Part shown: piece by piece, positions 1-8,733 of the stretch
Layout of the letters: each line of letters opens with the position of its first letter
Position numbering within the stretch: the stretch's first letter is position 1
NCBI RefSeq assembly: GCF_003610915.1
Contig: NZ_NSDJ01000001.1
Coordinates: forward strand, 620,001-684,000
Source: Rahnella variigena
GTDB lineage: Bacteria; Pseudomonadota; Gammaproteobacteria; Enterobacterales; Enterobacteriaceae
Direction: 5' to 3'
DNA length: 64,000 bases
The notes under the pieces: model-generated
Databases searched by the model: none
What the model saw: the letters and a program-made list of their open reading frames with translations, nothing else
Told to the model about the DNA's origin: nothing
Translations under genes and position numbers: made by a program

Positions 1-221
1 ACGCGATATACCATCCTGAAATGCTTACGAATAATACATTCTCTGGTTCCGGTAACGCGTCCTGCTACATACATGTCGGGACTGAGTAGAATGCGCTCTG
101 CTGCGTCATCAAAATCATCATCCAGTTCAATAGCGGCATGAGGATTCTCACCCGCGACATAACTGAATATATGCTCGCGATCATCCTGCGCATGTGGTTT
201 CCATACCAGCATTTTGATCAT
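1..221 (-). CDS. ParE/RelE-family toxin, partial (C-terminus beyond window)
   Basis: The reverse strand reads from an ATG at 221 to the window edge without a stop (73 codons visible). The protein begins MIKMLVWKPHAQDDREHIF and shows the ParE fold pattern: a first strand, a helix with D/E-R residues, the LLSPDMYVAGRVTGTRE segment and a basic strand (IIRKHFRMVYR). ParE toxins poison DNA gyrase, while RelE relatives cleave mRNA; which applies here cannot be told. The start lies 3 bases after the stop of the upstream antitoxin frame, the usual antitoxin-first order. The C-terminus is outside the window, so completeness is unknown. Confidence 0.75.
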   Translation of the reverse strand, partial: MIKMLVWKPHAQDDREHIFSYVAGENPHAAIELDDDFDDAAERILLSPDMYVAGRVTGTRECIIRKHFRMVYR

Positions 222-224
222 TCG

Positions 225-692
225 TTACTTTTCCTGTTCCTTAAGTAACGCGGCTTTCCGGGCTGCAAACTCAGCCTTCACCTGTTCGTGAGGAATGACG
301 GGGCGCGGATCATCCAGTGATTCCTGAACCCGTTTCCGGAACCACAAATCATAGGTAGCTTCATCCATCGCGGCAGCTTCATGCGCCCTTTTTAGCGCTG
401 CCGACCGGTCGGGGCGAGTTCCTTTACCGCTCCCTACAGGATCATAGTCGGTAATATCCACTTCGAACTGGTTTATGCCCAGGTCTTTTAAATAAGCCGC
501 CAGCGTGTCGAAACGCTTGAAAACCCGCACTTTACCGCTGCGTTGTGCGATAAGGGTCCGCTGATGTTCGCCGTATCTGATCACTATTATCCACCCTCCC
601 TGTTGTGCGACCACGCTGAACTGGCTGACCGCGCCAGCTTCTGCCAGACAAATTAATGTGGAATGGTCGATAGTTTCTTTAGACATAGCCAT
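225..692 (-). CDS. Antitoxin with N-terminal extra domain and PaaA/ParD-like tail
   Basis: A protein of 155 aa encoded directly upstream of the ParE-like toxin. Residues about 110-155 (DLWFRKRVQESLDDPRP then IPHEQVKAEFAARKAAL) match the tail of small PaaA/ParD-type antitoxins, which wraps and neutralises ParE. Residues about 10-90 form a beta-rich domain of the kind seen in ParC-like plasmid partition-associated proteins; that comparison is from memory and uncertain. Ordinary antitoxins of this group are only 60-90 aa, so the protein looks like a fusion. The start at 692 has AAGG 5 bases upstream; a second Met lies two codons later. The pair is probably autoregulated, but no operator was identified. 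Confidence 0.65.
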   Translation of the reverse strand: MAMSKETIDHSTLICLAEAGAVSQFSVVAQQGGWIIVIRYGEHQRTLIAQRSGKVRVFKRFDTLAAYLKDLGINQFEVDITDYDPVGSGKGTRPDRSAALKRAHEAAAMDEATYDLWFRKRVQESLDDPRPVIPHEQVKAEFAARKAALLKEQEK

Positions 693-817
693 ACCAGCCT
701 TTCTGCAAATAATAATAAATCATCGGTTCATACAACTATATACCGATACCTCTACTGAGCCAGATTTATCTTTTTGATGCGAGGCATCGCGCAAATTTTC
801 GCCCCAATTTTGCCCAA

Positions 818-839
818 TTGCATTCCGTCCGTGGTGCAA
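818..839. promoter_or_regulatory. Possible NtrC-type enhancer upstream of the urea genes
   Basis: An inverted repeat TTGCA (818-822) / TGCAA (835-839) includes the half site GGTGCAA typical of NtrC boxes. It lies about 95 bases upstream of the start point expected from the sigma-54 promoter, a usual enhancer distance. The half-site spacing is about 3 bases longer than the glnA-type consensus, so this is only a suggestion. Confidence 0.3.
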
Positions 840-900
840 CAAATATACAGCCCGGTCATACAACAATGACTAAACTCAATAAAATCAATGAATAATGATG

Positions 901-916
901 TGGCACAAGCTTTGCT
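901..916 (+). promoter_or_regulatory. Sigma-54 (RpoN) promoter
   Basis: TGGCAC (901-906) and TTGCT (912-916) put the invariant GG (902-903) and GC (914-915) exactly 10 bases apart, an exact match to the -24/-12 consensus. Transcription should start near 926, about 30 bases before the allophanate hydrolase start codon. A sigma-54 promoter fits nitrogen-limitation control by NtrC of a urea-nitrogen pathway. Confidence 0.8.
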
Positions 917-956
917 TAGATGAATTCAATCTTGTATACCAGATGGGATTCAAAAC

Positions 957-2804
957 ATGGCTTCAGTTTCAGACACAGTCACATCACCCTTTCGCGGTTT
1001 TACCTTGCGGGAATGGCAGCAACATTACCGTAGTGCGCCAGACAGCCTGCGCACCACGCTTTCTCTGGTTATGGGAAGCCTGAGTCAAAACGACAATGCC
1101 TGGATTTATCTCGCCAACGCAGAGCAGCTGGAGGCGCAAATCCTCCACCTTGAAGCCCTTCGCCATCAGCATGAAGGCTCGCTGAGTGCCCTGCCGTTGT
1201 TTGGTGTGCCCTTCGCCGTTAAAGACAATATGGATATCGCGGGCTGGCCGACCACGGCGGCGTGTCCGGCGTTTGCTTACACCGCAGAAGCAGACGCTAC
1301 CGTGATTGCCAATCTGAAAGCCAAAGGCGCAATAGTGATTGGCAAAACCAATCTCGATCAGTTCGCCACCGGCCTGGTCGGCACCCGTTCTCCTTACGGC
1401 GCAGTCCCTAATACCTTCAATCCTGATTACGTCAGCGGCGGATCCAGTTCTGGTTCGGCTTCCGTTCTGGCACGCGGTCTGGTGGCCTTTTCGCTGGGCA
1501 CCGACACCGCCGGTTCCGGCCGTGTTCCGGCAGGCTTTAATAATGTCGTCGGGCTGAAACCGACCAAAGGCTGGCTGTCGAATACCGGCGTGGTTCCGGC
1601 CTGCCGCCTGAATGATTCCGTCTCGATTTTCGCCCTGACAGTCGCCGATGCCCAGACCGTCGCCCAGGCCGCTGGCGGTTTTGATGCTGCCGATGCCTAC
1701 TCCCGTAGAAATCCGTTTACCGCGCCGGTCGCCATGTCACCGCATCCGCGCTTTGCCGTGCCGGACAGTCTGGAATTTTTCGGCGACGCGCTGGCGGAAT
1801 TTGAGTTCGATCAGGCGCTGGAACGTCTGAACAGCAGCGGCATCACCCTCGTTCCCGTCGATTTCACGCCGTTCCGCGAACTGGCAGAGCAACTGTATTA
1901 CGGCGCATGGGTGGCAGAACGCACCGTAGCGGTCGGCGAAATTTTCGAAGAAAGCCCGGAAGCGATGGATCCGATCGTTCGCGGGATTGTCGCCAATGGC
2001 CTGAACTACACCGCGAGCGATGCCTGGCGCGCTGAATATTTACGCGCTGAGCTGTCACGCAAAATCAGTCTGACGCTGGAAGGATTTGATGCACTGGTGG
2101 TGCCGACATCACCGACCATCCGCACGCAGCAAGAGCTGGTGCAGGAACCGGTGCTCTACAACTCGCAGTTCGGCATTTACACCAACTTCACCAATCTGGC
2201 GGATTTGTCCGCGCTGGCGCTGCCTTCCAGCCTGCGCGCCGACGGTCTGCCCGCCGGTATCACGCTGATTGCTCCAGCCTGGCACGACGATGCACTGGCC
2301 AGTTTTGGCCGTCAGTGGCAGCGCAGCCTGAATCTGCCGCTCGGCGCAACCGGGCTGGCGATGAAATCCGAAGAATTCATGGCATCTGCGCCGGTCAGCG
2401 CTGCCAGCGTGCGCGTTGCCGTGGTTGGCGCACACCTGACCGGCATGCCGCTGAACTTCCAGCTCACCAGCCGCAACGCGGTACGCGTCGAACAAACCAC
2501 GACCGCTGCAACCTACAAACTTTACGCCCTCGCCAATACCACACCGCCAAAACCGGGGCTGGTGCGGGCAGAAGGCGGCAGCGCGATTATCGTCGAACTG
2601 TGGGATATCCCGCTGGCGCGCTTTGGTGAATTCGTCGCTGAAATCCCGGCACCACTCGGCATGGGTTCGCTCGAACTGGCTGACGGACGCAGGGTGAAAG
2701 GCTTTATCTGCGAGCCGTGGGCGCTTGGCGAGGCCACCGATATCACCGCATTTGGCGGCTGGAGAAGTTACATCCAGAGCCTGAATTCACCGGTAAAAAG
2801 CTGA
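957..2804 (+). CDS. atzF: Allophanate hydrolase (AtzF type)
   Basis: Hydrolyses allophanate (urea-1-carboxylate) to two ammonia and CO2, the second half of ATP-dependent urea breakdown. The 615-aa protein has an amidase-signature domain over residues 1-450: Lys89 (VPFAVKDN), a serine loop at 161-167 (GGSSSGS) and nucleophile Ser186 (GTDTAGSGR), giving the Ser-cisSer-Lys triad. Residues about 480-600 are the C-terminal domain characteristic of allophanate hydrolases (VAVVGAHLTGMPLNFQL), which separates them from generic amidases. The carboxylase gene follows after 10 bases, so the two are cotranscribed. The start at 957 lies just downstream of the sigma-54 promoter, with a weak GGGA ribosome site. 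Confidence 0.93.
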   Translation: MASVSDTVTSPFRGFTLREWQQHYRSAPDSLRTTLSLVMGSLSQNDNAWIYLANAEQLEAQILHLEALRHQHEGSLSALPLFGVPFAVKDNMDIAGWPTTAACPAFAYTAEADATVIANLKAKGAIVIGKTNLDQFATGLVGTRSPYGAVPNTFNPDYVSGGSSSGSASVLARGLVAFSLGTDTAGSGRVPAGFNNVVGLKPTKGWLSNTGVVPACRLNDSVSIFALTVADAQTVAQAAGGFDAADAYSRRNPFTAPVAMSPHPRFAVPDSLEFFGDALAEFEFDQALERLNSSGITLVPVDFTPFRELAEQLYYGAWVAERTVAVGEIFEESPEAMDPIVRGIVANGLNYTASDAWRAEYLRAELSRKISLTLEGFDALVVPTSPTIRTQQELVQEPVLYNSQFGIYTNFTNLADLSALALPSSLRADGLPAGITLIAPAWHDDALASFGRQWQRSLNLPLGATGLAMKSEEFMASAPVSAASVRVAVVGAHLTGMPLNFQLTSRNAVRVEQTTTAATYKLYALANTTPPKPGLVRAEGGSAIIVELWDIPLARFGEFVAEIPAPLGMGSLELADGRRVKGFICEPWALGEATDITAFGGWRSYIQSLNSPVKS

Positions 2805-2814
2805 GGACGCGCAC

Positions 2815-5800
2815 ATGTTTAACACCGTTTTAATTGCTAACCGTGGCGAAATTGCCTGCCGCGCGATCCGTACGCTGAAACGTCTGGGCGTGACCAGCGT
2901 GGCCGTTTATTCCGACGCTGACCGCAATGCACCGCACGTCACGCAGGCGGATATCGCCATCGCGCTGGGCGGCGAAAAGGCCAGCGAAAGCTACCTGATG
3001 ATCGACAAAATTCTGGCCGCCGCGAAAGAAACCGGCGCGCAGGCGATTTATCCGGGATATGGCTTTTTATCGGAAAGCGCAGAATTCGCCGATGCCTGCG
3101 AAGCGGCAGGCATTGCGTTTATCGGCCCGACCGCCGGACAAATCCGCGAGTTTGGCCTCAAGCATCGTGCCCGCGAATTGGCCGGTGCCGCAAATGTACC
3201 GATGACGCCGGGCACCGGGTTGCTCGCCAGCCTTGATGACGCCGTGAAAGCCGCCGCAGACATCGGTTATCCGGTGATGCTGAAAAGCACCGCAGGCGGC
3301 GGAGGCATTGGCCTGACGCGCTGTGACGATGAAGAGGCCCTGCGCGCCGCGTGGGACAGCGTGAAGCGTCTCGGCGAACAGTTTTTCCGCGACGCCGGTG
3401 TGTTTCTCGAACGCTTTGTCGATCGCGCCCGTCACGTCGAAGTACAGATTTTTGGCGACGGCAAAGGCCGGGTGATGGCACTCGGCGAACGCGACTGTTC
3501 GTTGCAGCGCCGCAATCAGAAAGTGGTGGAAGAAACCCCTGCACCGAATTTGCCGCAGGCCAGCCGCGAAGCGTTACATCGCGCCGCCGTGCATCTCGGC
3601 GAATCGGTGAACTACCGCAGCGCCGGTACCGTTGAATTTATCTATGACGCCACGCGCGACGAATTTTATTTTCTCGAAGTGAATACCCGTTTGCAGGTGG
3701 AGCATCCGGTCACCGAAATGGTCACCGGTCTGGACTTGATCGAATGCATGCTGAACGTCGCCGCCGGTGAACCGCCCGACTGGCCTGCAATGGAAAAAGC
3801 CCCGCAGGGCGCGTCGGTGGAAGTGCGTATTTACGCCGAAGATCCGCTGAAGAATTTCCAGCCGAGTCCGGGCGTGCTGACCGAAGTCTTTTTCCCCGAA
3901 GACGTCCGCGTCGATGGCTGGGTTTCAACCGGCAGTGAAGTGTCGGCCTTTTACGACCCGATGATCGCCAAACTGATTGTTCACGGCACCGACCGTCAGG
4001 ACGCACTGGCGAAAATGTCGTCTGCGCTGGCCGCCACCCGTCTGCACGGCATCGCCACCAATATCGATTATCTGCGTCAGGTGGTTGCCACGCCGGTGTT
4101 CCGCGACGGCGAAATGTGGACGCGCATGCTCGACAGTTTTGTTTACTCGCCAAACGCCATCGAGGTGATCGCGCCCGGTACGTACAGCAGCGTGCAGGAT
4201 TATCCGGGGCGTCTCGGTTACTGGGATATCGGCGTGCCGCCGTCCGGTCCGATGGACGATTTTGCCTTCCGTCTCGCCAACCGCATTGTCGGCAATCATC
4301 TGGATGCCGCCGGTCTGGAATTCACGTTACAGGGACCCACCCTGCGCTTTCATTGCGACGCGGTGATCGCGCTGACCGGCGCACGCTGTCCGGCACATCT
4401 CGATGGCGAAGCTGTTTCTTACTGGCAGCCGGTGAACGTTAAGGCCGGTCAGACGCTGACTCTTGGCCGCGCTATGCAGGGTTGCCGCACGTATCTTGCC
4501 GTGCGTAACGGTTTCGACGTGCCGGTGTATCTCGGCAGCCGTTCGACGTTTGCGCTCGGGCAATTTGGCGGTCACGCCGGTCGCACGCTGCGTGTCGCCG
4601 ATATGCTGACCGTTTCGCAGCCGGAACTTGCGGCCTGCACCACGCCCGCACCGGTCGGTTTACCGCAGGCGGCGGCGGAAAATATCGTGCCGCCTTACGG
4701 CGACATCTGGAATATCGGCGTGCTTTACGGGCCGCACGGCGCACCGGATTTCTTCACCACAGGATCCATCGACACTTTCTTCCAGTCTGAATGGCAGGTG
4801 CATTACAACTCCAACCGCCTCGGCGTGCGGCTGGTTGGCCCGAAACCACACTGGGCGCGGCAGGATGGCGGCGAAGCCGGTCTGCATCCGTCAAACGTGC
4901 ATGACTGCGAGTACGCCATCGGCGCGATTAATTTCACCGGTGACTTTCCTGTCATTCTGACCCGCGACGGGCCAAGCCTCGGCGGTTTCGTCTGTCCGGT
5001 GACCATTGCCAAAGCCGAATTGTGGAAAGTCGGTCAGGTAAAACCGGGCGATAAAATCCGTTTTCATCCGATCAGTTTTGAACAGGCACAGGCGCTGGAA
5101 CTGGCGCAGCAAGGCACGCTGGACTCGCTGATGCCAGTCAACGCGATGGCGCTGCCGGTGCCGTCTCTGCTGCCGGACACCACGGCCTCCGCCACCATTC
5201 TCGCGGCGCTTCCGGCGACGGCTGAACGTCCTTCGGTGGAATACCGTCAGGCAGGCGACGGCTACGTGCTGATTGAGTACGGCGATAACGTGCTGGATCT
5301 GGCGGTGCGTATGCGCATCTACCTGCTGATGAACGCCATCAAAGCCGCCGGTCAGCAGGGTATTGAAGAACTGTCGCCGGGCGTGCGTTCGCTGCAAATC
5401 CGCTACGACAGCCGCGTGCTGCATCAGACGGCGCTGCTTCAGCATTTACTGACGCTCGAACACAACCTGGCGGATGTCAGCCAGCTCAAGATCCCGACCC
5501 GCATCGTGCATATGCCGATGGCATTTGAAGATTCCGCCACACTCGGCGCGGTCGAACGCTATCAGCAAACCGTGCGCGCAGACGCGCCGTGGCTGCCAAA
5601 TAACGTCGATTTCATCCAGCGCACCAACGGGCTGGCGAGCCGCGAAGATGTGAAAAACATCATTTTCGACGCCAGCTATCTGATCCTCGGGCTGGGCGAT
5701 GTGTATCTCGGCGCGCCGTGCGCGGTGCCGGTCGATCCGCGCCATCGCCTGCTGAGTTCCAAATACAACCCGGCGCGCACCTTTACCGCCGAAGGCACGG

Positions 5801-6447
5801 TCGGTATCGGCGGCATGTACATGTGCATTTATGGCATGGATTCGCCGGGCGGCTATCAGCTGGTCGGCCGCACGCTGCCGATCTGGAATAAGTTTCTCAA
5901 GAATGAGCAGTTTAAAAACGGCGAGCCGTGGCTGCTGCACTTCTTCGATCAGGTGCGGTTCTATGAAGTTACCGAAGCCGAACTGGAAATCCAGCGCGAG
6001 GCGTTCCGCGAAGGCCGCGCACAAATCCGCATCGAAGAAACTGAGTTCGATTTCGCGCAGTACACGCAATTTCTTGCCGACAACGCCGCCGATATTGCTG
6101 ATTTCCGCTCGAAACAAACCGAAGCCTTTACCCGCGAAGTGGCGCACTGGCATGAAGCCGAAAGCGCCGCGGTGGAAGCTGCGGCCAACGCCGTGCAGTT
6201 AGTGGAAGACGATGCAGATCAGGACGGGCATTTAGTCAGCGCCGACCTGAACGGCAACGTCTGGAAAATCCTGGTCGAGCCGGGCCAGCAGGTGGAAGAA
6301 GGCCAGCCGCTGATCGTCGTCGAAGCCATGAAAATGGAGCTGTCGGTGAATGCGCCTTGCGCCGGAACCGTACTGAAAATCAGTTGCCAGCAGGGGCGTC
6401 CGGTCGGACCGGGCGATGCTTTGCTGTGGCTGGACGCAGCCGTTTAA
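2815..6447 (+). CDS. uca: Urea carboxylase (biotin-dependent)
   Basis: Carboxylates urea to allophanate using ATP and bicarbonate. In the 1210-aa chain, residues 1-445 form a biotin carboxylase domain (start MFNTVLIANRGEIACRAIR, glycine-rich ATP loop STAGGGGIGL, EVNTRLQVEHPVTE). Residues about 450-1090 hold the carboxyltransferase built from KipA- and KipI-like domains. Residues about 1130-1210 form the biotin carrier domain with biotinyl Lys1173 in EAMKM. Length and order match bacterial urea carboxylase. Related enzymes act on guanidine and usually neighbour two small carboxyguanidine deiminase genes (UAAP1/2); these are absent here and a urea transporter follows, so urea is the likelier substrate. 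Confidence 0.92.
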   Translation: MFNTVLIANRGEIACRAIRTLKRLGVTSVAVYSDADRNAPHVTQADIAIALGGEKASESYLMIDKILAAAKETGAQAIYPGYGFLSESAEFADACEAAGIAFIGPTAGQIREFGLKHRARELAGAANVPMTPGTGLLASLDDAVKAAADIGYPVMLKSTAGGGGIGLTRCDDEEALRAAWDSVKRLGEQFFRDAGVFLERFVDRARHVEVQIFGDGKGRVMALGERDCSLQRRNQKVVEETPAPNLPQASREALHRAAVHLGESVNYRSAGTVEFIYDATRDEFYFLEVNTRLQVEHPVTEMVTGLDLIECMLNVAAGEPPDWPAMEKAPQGASVEVRIYAEDPLKNFQPSPGVLTEVFFPEDVRVDGWVSTGSEVSAFYDPMIAKLIVHGTDRQDALAKMSSALAATRLHGIATNIDYLRQVVATPVFRDGEMWTRMLDSFVYSPNAIEVIAPGTYSSVQDYPGRLGYWDIGVPPSGPMDDFAFRLANRIVGNHLDAAGLEFTLQGPTLRFHCDAVIALTGARCPAHLDGEAVSYWQPVNVKAGQTLTLGRAMQGCRTYLAVRNGFDVPVYLGSRSTFALGQFGGHAGRTLRVADMLTVSQPELAACTTPAPVGLPQAAAENIVPPYGDIWNIGVLYGPHGAPDFFTTGSIDTFFQSEWQVHYNSNRLGVRLVGPKPHWARQDGGEAGLHPSNVHDCEYAIGAINFTGDFPVILTRDGPSLGGFVCPVTIAKAELWKVGQVKPGDKIRFHPISFEQAQALELAQQGTLDSLMPVNAMALPVPSLLPDTTASATILAALPATAERPSVEYRQAGDGYVLIEYGDNVLDLAVRMRIYLLMNAIKAAGQQGIEELSPGVRSLQIRYDSRVLHQTALLQHLLTLEHNLADVSQLKIPTRIVHMPMAFEDSATLGAVERYQQTVRADAPWLPNNVDFIQRTNGLASREDVKNIIFDASYLILGLGDVYLGAPCAVPVDPRHRLLSSKYNPARTFTAEGTVGIGGMYMCIYGMDSPGGYQLVGRTLPIWNKFLKNEQFKNGEPWLLHFFDQVRFYEVTEAELEIQREAFREGRAQIRIEETEFDFAQYTQFLADNAADIADFRSKQTEAFTREVAHWHEAESAAVEAAANAVQLVEDDADQDGHLVSADLNGNVWKILVEPGQQVEEGQPLIVVEAMKMELSVNAPCAGTVLKISCQQGRPVGPGDALLWLDAAV

Positions 6448-6473
6448 CGCTACCGACATACAGGGAATATTGC

Positions 6474-7196
6474 ATGCAACTGACGGGCTCTAAATCTTCA
6501 CGCAGTAAAAACCGTCCGGAAGGACTGGCGGAACGCATCTATCAGCAGCTGAAAGATGACATTTTCAGCTTCCGCCTGCTGCCCGGTGACCGGTTCAGCG
6601 AAAACGACATTGCCGACCGGATGGAGGTCAGCCGCACGCCTGTGCGTCAGGCGCTGTTCTGGCTGGAACACGAAGGCTACGTCGAAGTGTTTTTCCGCAG
6701 CGGCTGGCAGGTTCGTCCGTTCGATTTCGATTTTTTCGAGCAACTGTATGACCTGCGCATCGTGCTGGAACTGGAAGCGGTGAAACGTTTGTGCGCGCTG
6801 CCGCCTGCCGTTCAGCCGTTGCAACTGGCCGAACTGAAAGCCTTCTGGATTGATCAGCCGCCGCTCGAAGACGGTCAGCTGGTGTCGCGCTATGACGAAG
6901 AGTTTCACATGACGCTGGTGGCCGCGGCGGGTAACGCCGAAATGGCGCGCATTCACCGCGAACTGACCGAAAAAATCCGCATCATACGGCGTCTGGATTT
7001 CACCAAAGGTGAGCGTGTGAACGCCACCTATAAAGAGCACACGGGCATTCTGCTCGCCATCATTCAACAACAAACAGAGGAGGCGCAGCGCCAGTTACAC
7101 GACCACATTGCCGTCAGTAAAGCCGAGGTGCGCAAAATTACCCTGCATATGTTGCACCGGGCGCGGGCGGAGAGTGACGCGGGCAACCCGTCATGA
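6474..7196 (+). CDS. GntR/FadR-type transcriptional regulator of the urea locus
   Basis: A 240-aa regulator with an N-terminal winged helix-turn-helix (about residues 18-85, including DIADRMEVSRTPVRQAL) and an all-helical FCD ligand domain (about 95-225), which in this family often binds a small carboxylate through a metal site. It lies 26 bases after the carboxylase and 85 bases before urtA, in the same direction, so it probably senses a pathway compound such as allophanate and controls the carboxylase and/or transporter genes (inference). The start MQLTGSK at 6474 follows CAGGGA; the frame stays open upstream inside the carboxylase gene but that part is ignored. Confidence 0.85.
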   Translation: MQLTGSKSSRSKNRPEGLAERIYQQLKDDIFSFRLLPGDRFSENDIADRMEVSRTPVRQALFWLEHEGYVEVFFRSGWQVRPFDFDFFEQLYDLRIVLELEAVKRLCALPPAVQPLQLAELKAFWIDQPPLEDGQLVSRYDEEFHMTLVAAAGNAEMARIHRELTEKIRIIRRLDFTKGERVNATYKEHTGILLAIIQQQTEEAQRQLHDHIAVSKAEVRKITLHMLHRARAESDAGNPS

Positions 7197-7281
7197 CTTT
7201 TTTAAATGTTTTTTCGACTTTCACCATAACAGCGTTCTCTTAACGTAATTACATCACAGCATTTTTACAGAGGATTCATCT

Positions 7282-8553
7282 ATGCAACGTCGACGTTTTA
7301 TTAAAGCCTTTGCTCTTTCCGCCACCGTAGTCAGCATGGGTCTAGCCTGGAGCGCACAGGCTGCCGACACCATCAAAGTCGGTATCATGCATTCGCTTTC
7401 CGGCACCATGGCCATTTCAGAAACCCCGCTGAAAGACATCGCGCTGATGACCATTGATGACATCAACGCTAAAGGCGGCGTGCTGGGTAAAAAGCTGGAG
7501 CCGGTAGTGGTCGATCCGGCCTCTAACTGGCCGCTGTTCGCTGAAAAAGCCCGCCAGTTGCTGACGCAGGATAAAGTCGCGGTAGTGTTCGGCTGCTGGA
7601 CGTCGGTGTCGCGTAAATCCGTGCTGCCGGTGTTTGAAGAACTGAACGGTCTGCTGTTCTATCCGGTGCAGTACGAAGGTGAAGAGATGTCGCCAAATGT
7701 GTTCTACACCGGCGCCGCGCCTAACCAGCAGGCCATTCCGGCGGTGGAATATCTGATGAGTGAAGACGGCGGCGGTGCCAAACGCTTCTTCCTGCTCGGC
7801 ACCGACTACGTGTATCCGCGCACCACCAACAAAATCCTGCGTGCCTTCCTGCATTCCAAAGGCGTGAAAGACAGCGACATCGAAGAAGTCTATACGCCGT
7901 TCGGTTACAGCGATTATCAGACCATCGTTTCCAATATTAAGAAATTCTCCGCAGGCGGCAAAACCGCGGTGATCTCCACCATCAACGGCGATTCCAACGT
8001 GCCGTTCTATAAAGAGCTGGCGAACCAGGGGGTGAAAGCCACCGATGTGCCGGTGGTGGCCTTCTCCGTCGGCGAAGAAGAGCTGCGCGGCATCGACACC
8101 AAACCGCTGGTCGGCGATCTCGCAGCGTGGAACTACTTCCAGTCGGTGGATAACCCGACCAACAAGAAATTCGTGGCTGAATGGAAGGCTTACGCGAAGG
8201 CGCACAAACTGCCGAACGCCGATAACGCCGTGACCAACGACCCGATGGAGGCGACCTATGTCGGCATCCATATGTGGGCGCAGGCGGTGGAAAAAGCCGG
8301 GACGACAGACGTGGATAAAGTGCGTACCGCAATGGCCGGACAGACCTTCGCCGCACCTTCCGGCTTCACGCTGACCATGGATAAAACCAACCATCACCTG
8401 CACAAACCGGTGATGATCGGTGAAATCGAATCCAACGGTCAGTTCAACGTGGTCTGGCAGACCGATAAACCGATCCGCGCCCAGCCGTGGAGCCCGTACA
8501 TCGCGGGTAACGATAAAAAGCCAGATACCCCGGTGAAAACAGCCAGTAACTGA
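7282..8553 (+). CDS. urtA: Urea ABC transporter, periplasmic binding protein UrtA
   Basis: Binds urea in the periplasm and delivers it to the UrtBC channel. The 423-aa protein starts with a twin-arginine-like signal (QRRRFIKAF) and hydrophobic stretch ending at AQA, with the mature protein beginning about residue 28. The body is a type I periplasmic binding protein of the branched-chain amino acid family (VGIMHSLSGTMAISE; VFGCWTSVSRKSVLPVFEE; FYPVQYEGEE), motifs typical of UrtA. GAGG precedes the ATG. It is first in urtABCDE and separated from urtB by 180 bases holding a strong palindromic repeat, which may raise urtA mRNA over the membrane genes. Confidence 0.95.
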   Translation: MQRRRFIKAFALSATVVSMGLAWSAQAADTIKVGIMHSLSGTMAISETPLKDIALMTIDDINAKGGVLGKKLEPVVVDPASNWPLFAEKARQLLTQDKVAVVFGCWTSVSRKSVLPVFEELNGLLFYPVQYEGEEMSPNVFYTGAAPNQQAIPAVEYLMSEDGGGAKRFFLLGTDYVYPRTTNKILRAFLHSKGVKDSDIEEVYTPFGYSDYQTIVSNIKKFSAGGKTAVISTINGDSNVPFYKELANQGVKATDVPVVAFSVGEEELRGIDTKPLVGDLAAWNYFQSVDNPTNKKFVAEWKAYAKAHKLPNADNAVTNDPMEATYVGIHMWAQAVEKAGTTDVDKVRTAMAGQTFAAPSGFTLTMDKTNHHLHKPVMIGEIESNGQFNVVWQTDKPIRAQPWSPYIAGNDKKPDTPVKTASN

Positions 8554-8599
8554 TTGTTTTAGCTCCTTCTTGCGAAGGGGTTGAAGAGAAAACCGGTCA

Positions 8600-8701
8600 G
8601 CTCCCTCCCCTGCGAAGGGGAGGGCTGGGGTGGGGTATTAATGGCGACTGTGTTGCTTGCAAAACCCCCTCCCCGCCTCCCCCTTCGCAGGGGGAGGAGC
8701 A
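8600..8701. repeat. G+C-rich palindromic repeat pair (REP/BIME-like)
   Basis: Two copies of a G+C-rich palindromic unit face each other. The first (8600-8645) has core CCCCTGCGAAGGGG and ends GGGGTATTAATGGC; the second (8659-8701) is inverted. The same unit recurs near 17.7, 30.4, 43.3 and 54.3 kb, always between genes. Here it lies inside an operon, between urtA and urtB, and would form a very stable hairpin in the mRNA. Confidence 0.9.
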
Positions 8702-8733
8702 AACCAGCATCAACTTTATGCGGCGAGAACATT

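Noticed and set aside
693..956. Guanidine (ykkC-type) riboswitch before the urea carboxylase genes
   Set aside because: No conserved ykkC-like ACGR motifs seen; a sigma-54 promoter starts transcription only about 30 bases before the gene, leaving no room for a riboswitch.
895..1172. Short open frames overlapping the sigma-54 promoter and atzF start
   Set aside because: They overlap the well-supported atzF frame and have no recognisable product.
7417..8403. Minus-strand open frame of 328 codons inside urtA
   Set aside because: Shadow of urtA caused by codon bias; no recognisable domain.
8581..8733. N-terminal extension of UrtB through the palindromic repeat
   Set aside because: Would place repeat-derived Arg/Pro-rich residues ahead of a normal signal peptide; repeats stay outside genes at the other sites.
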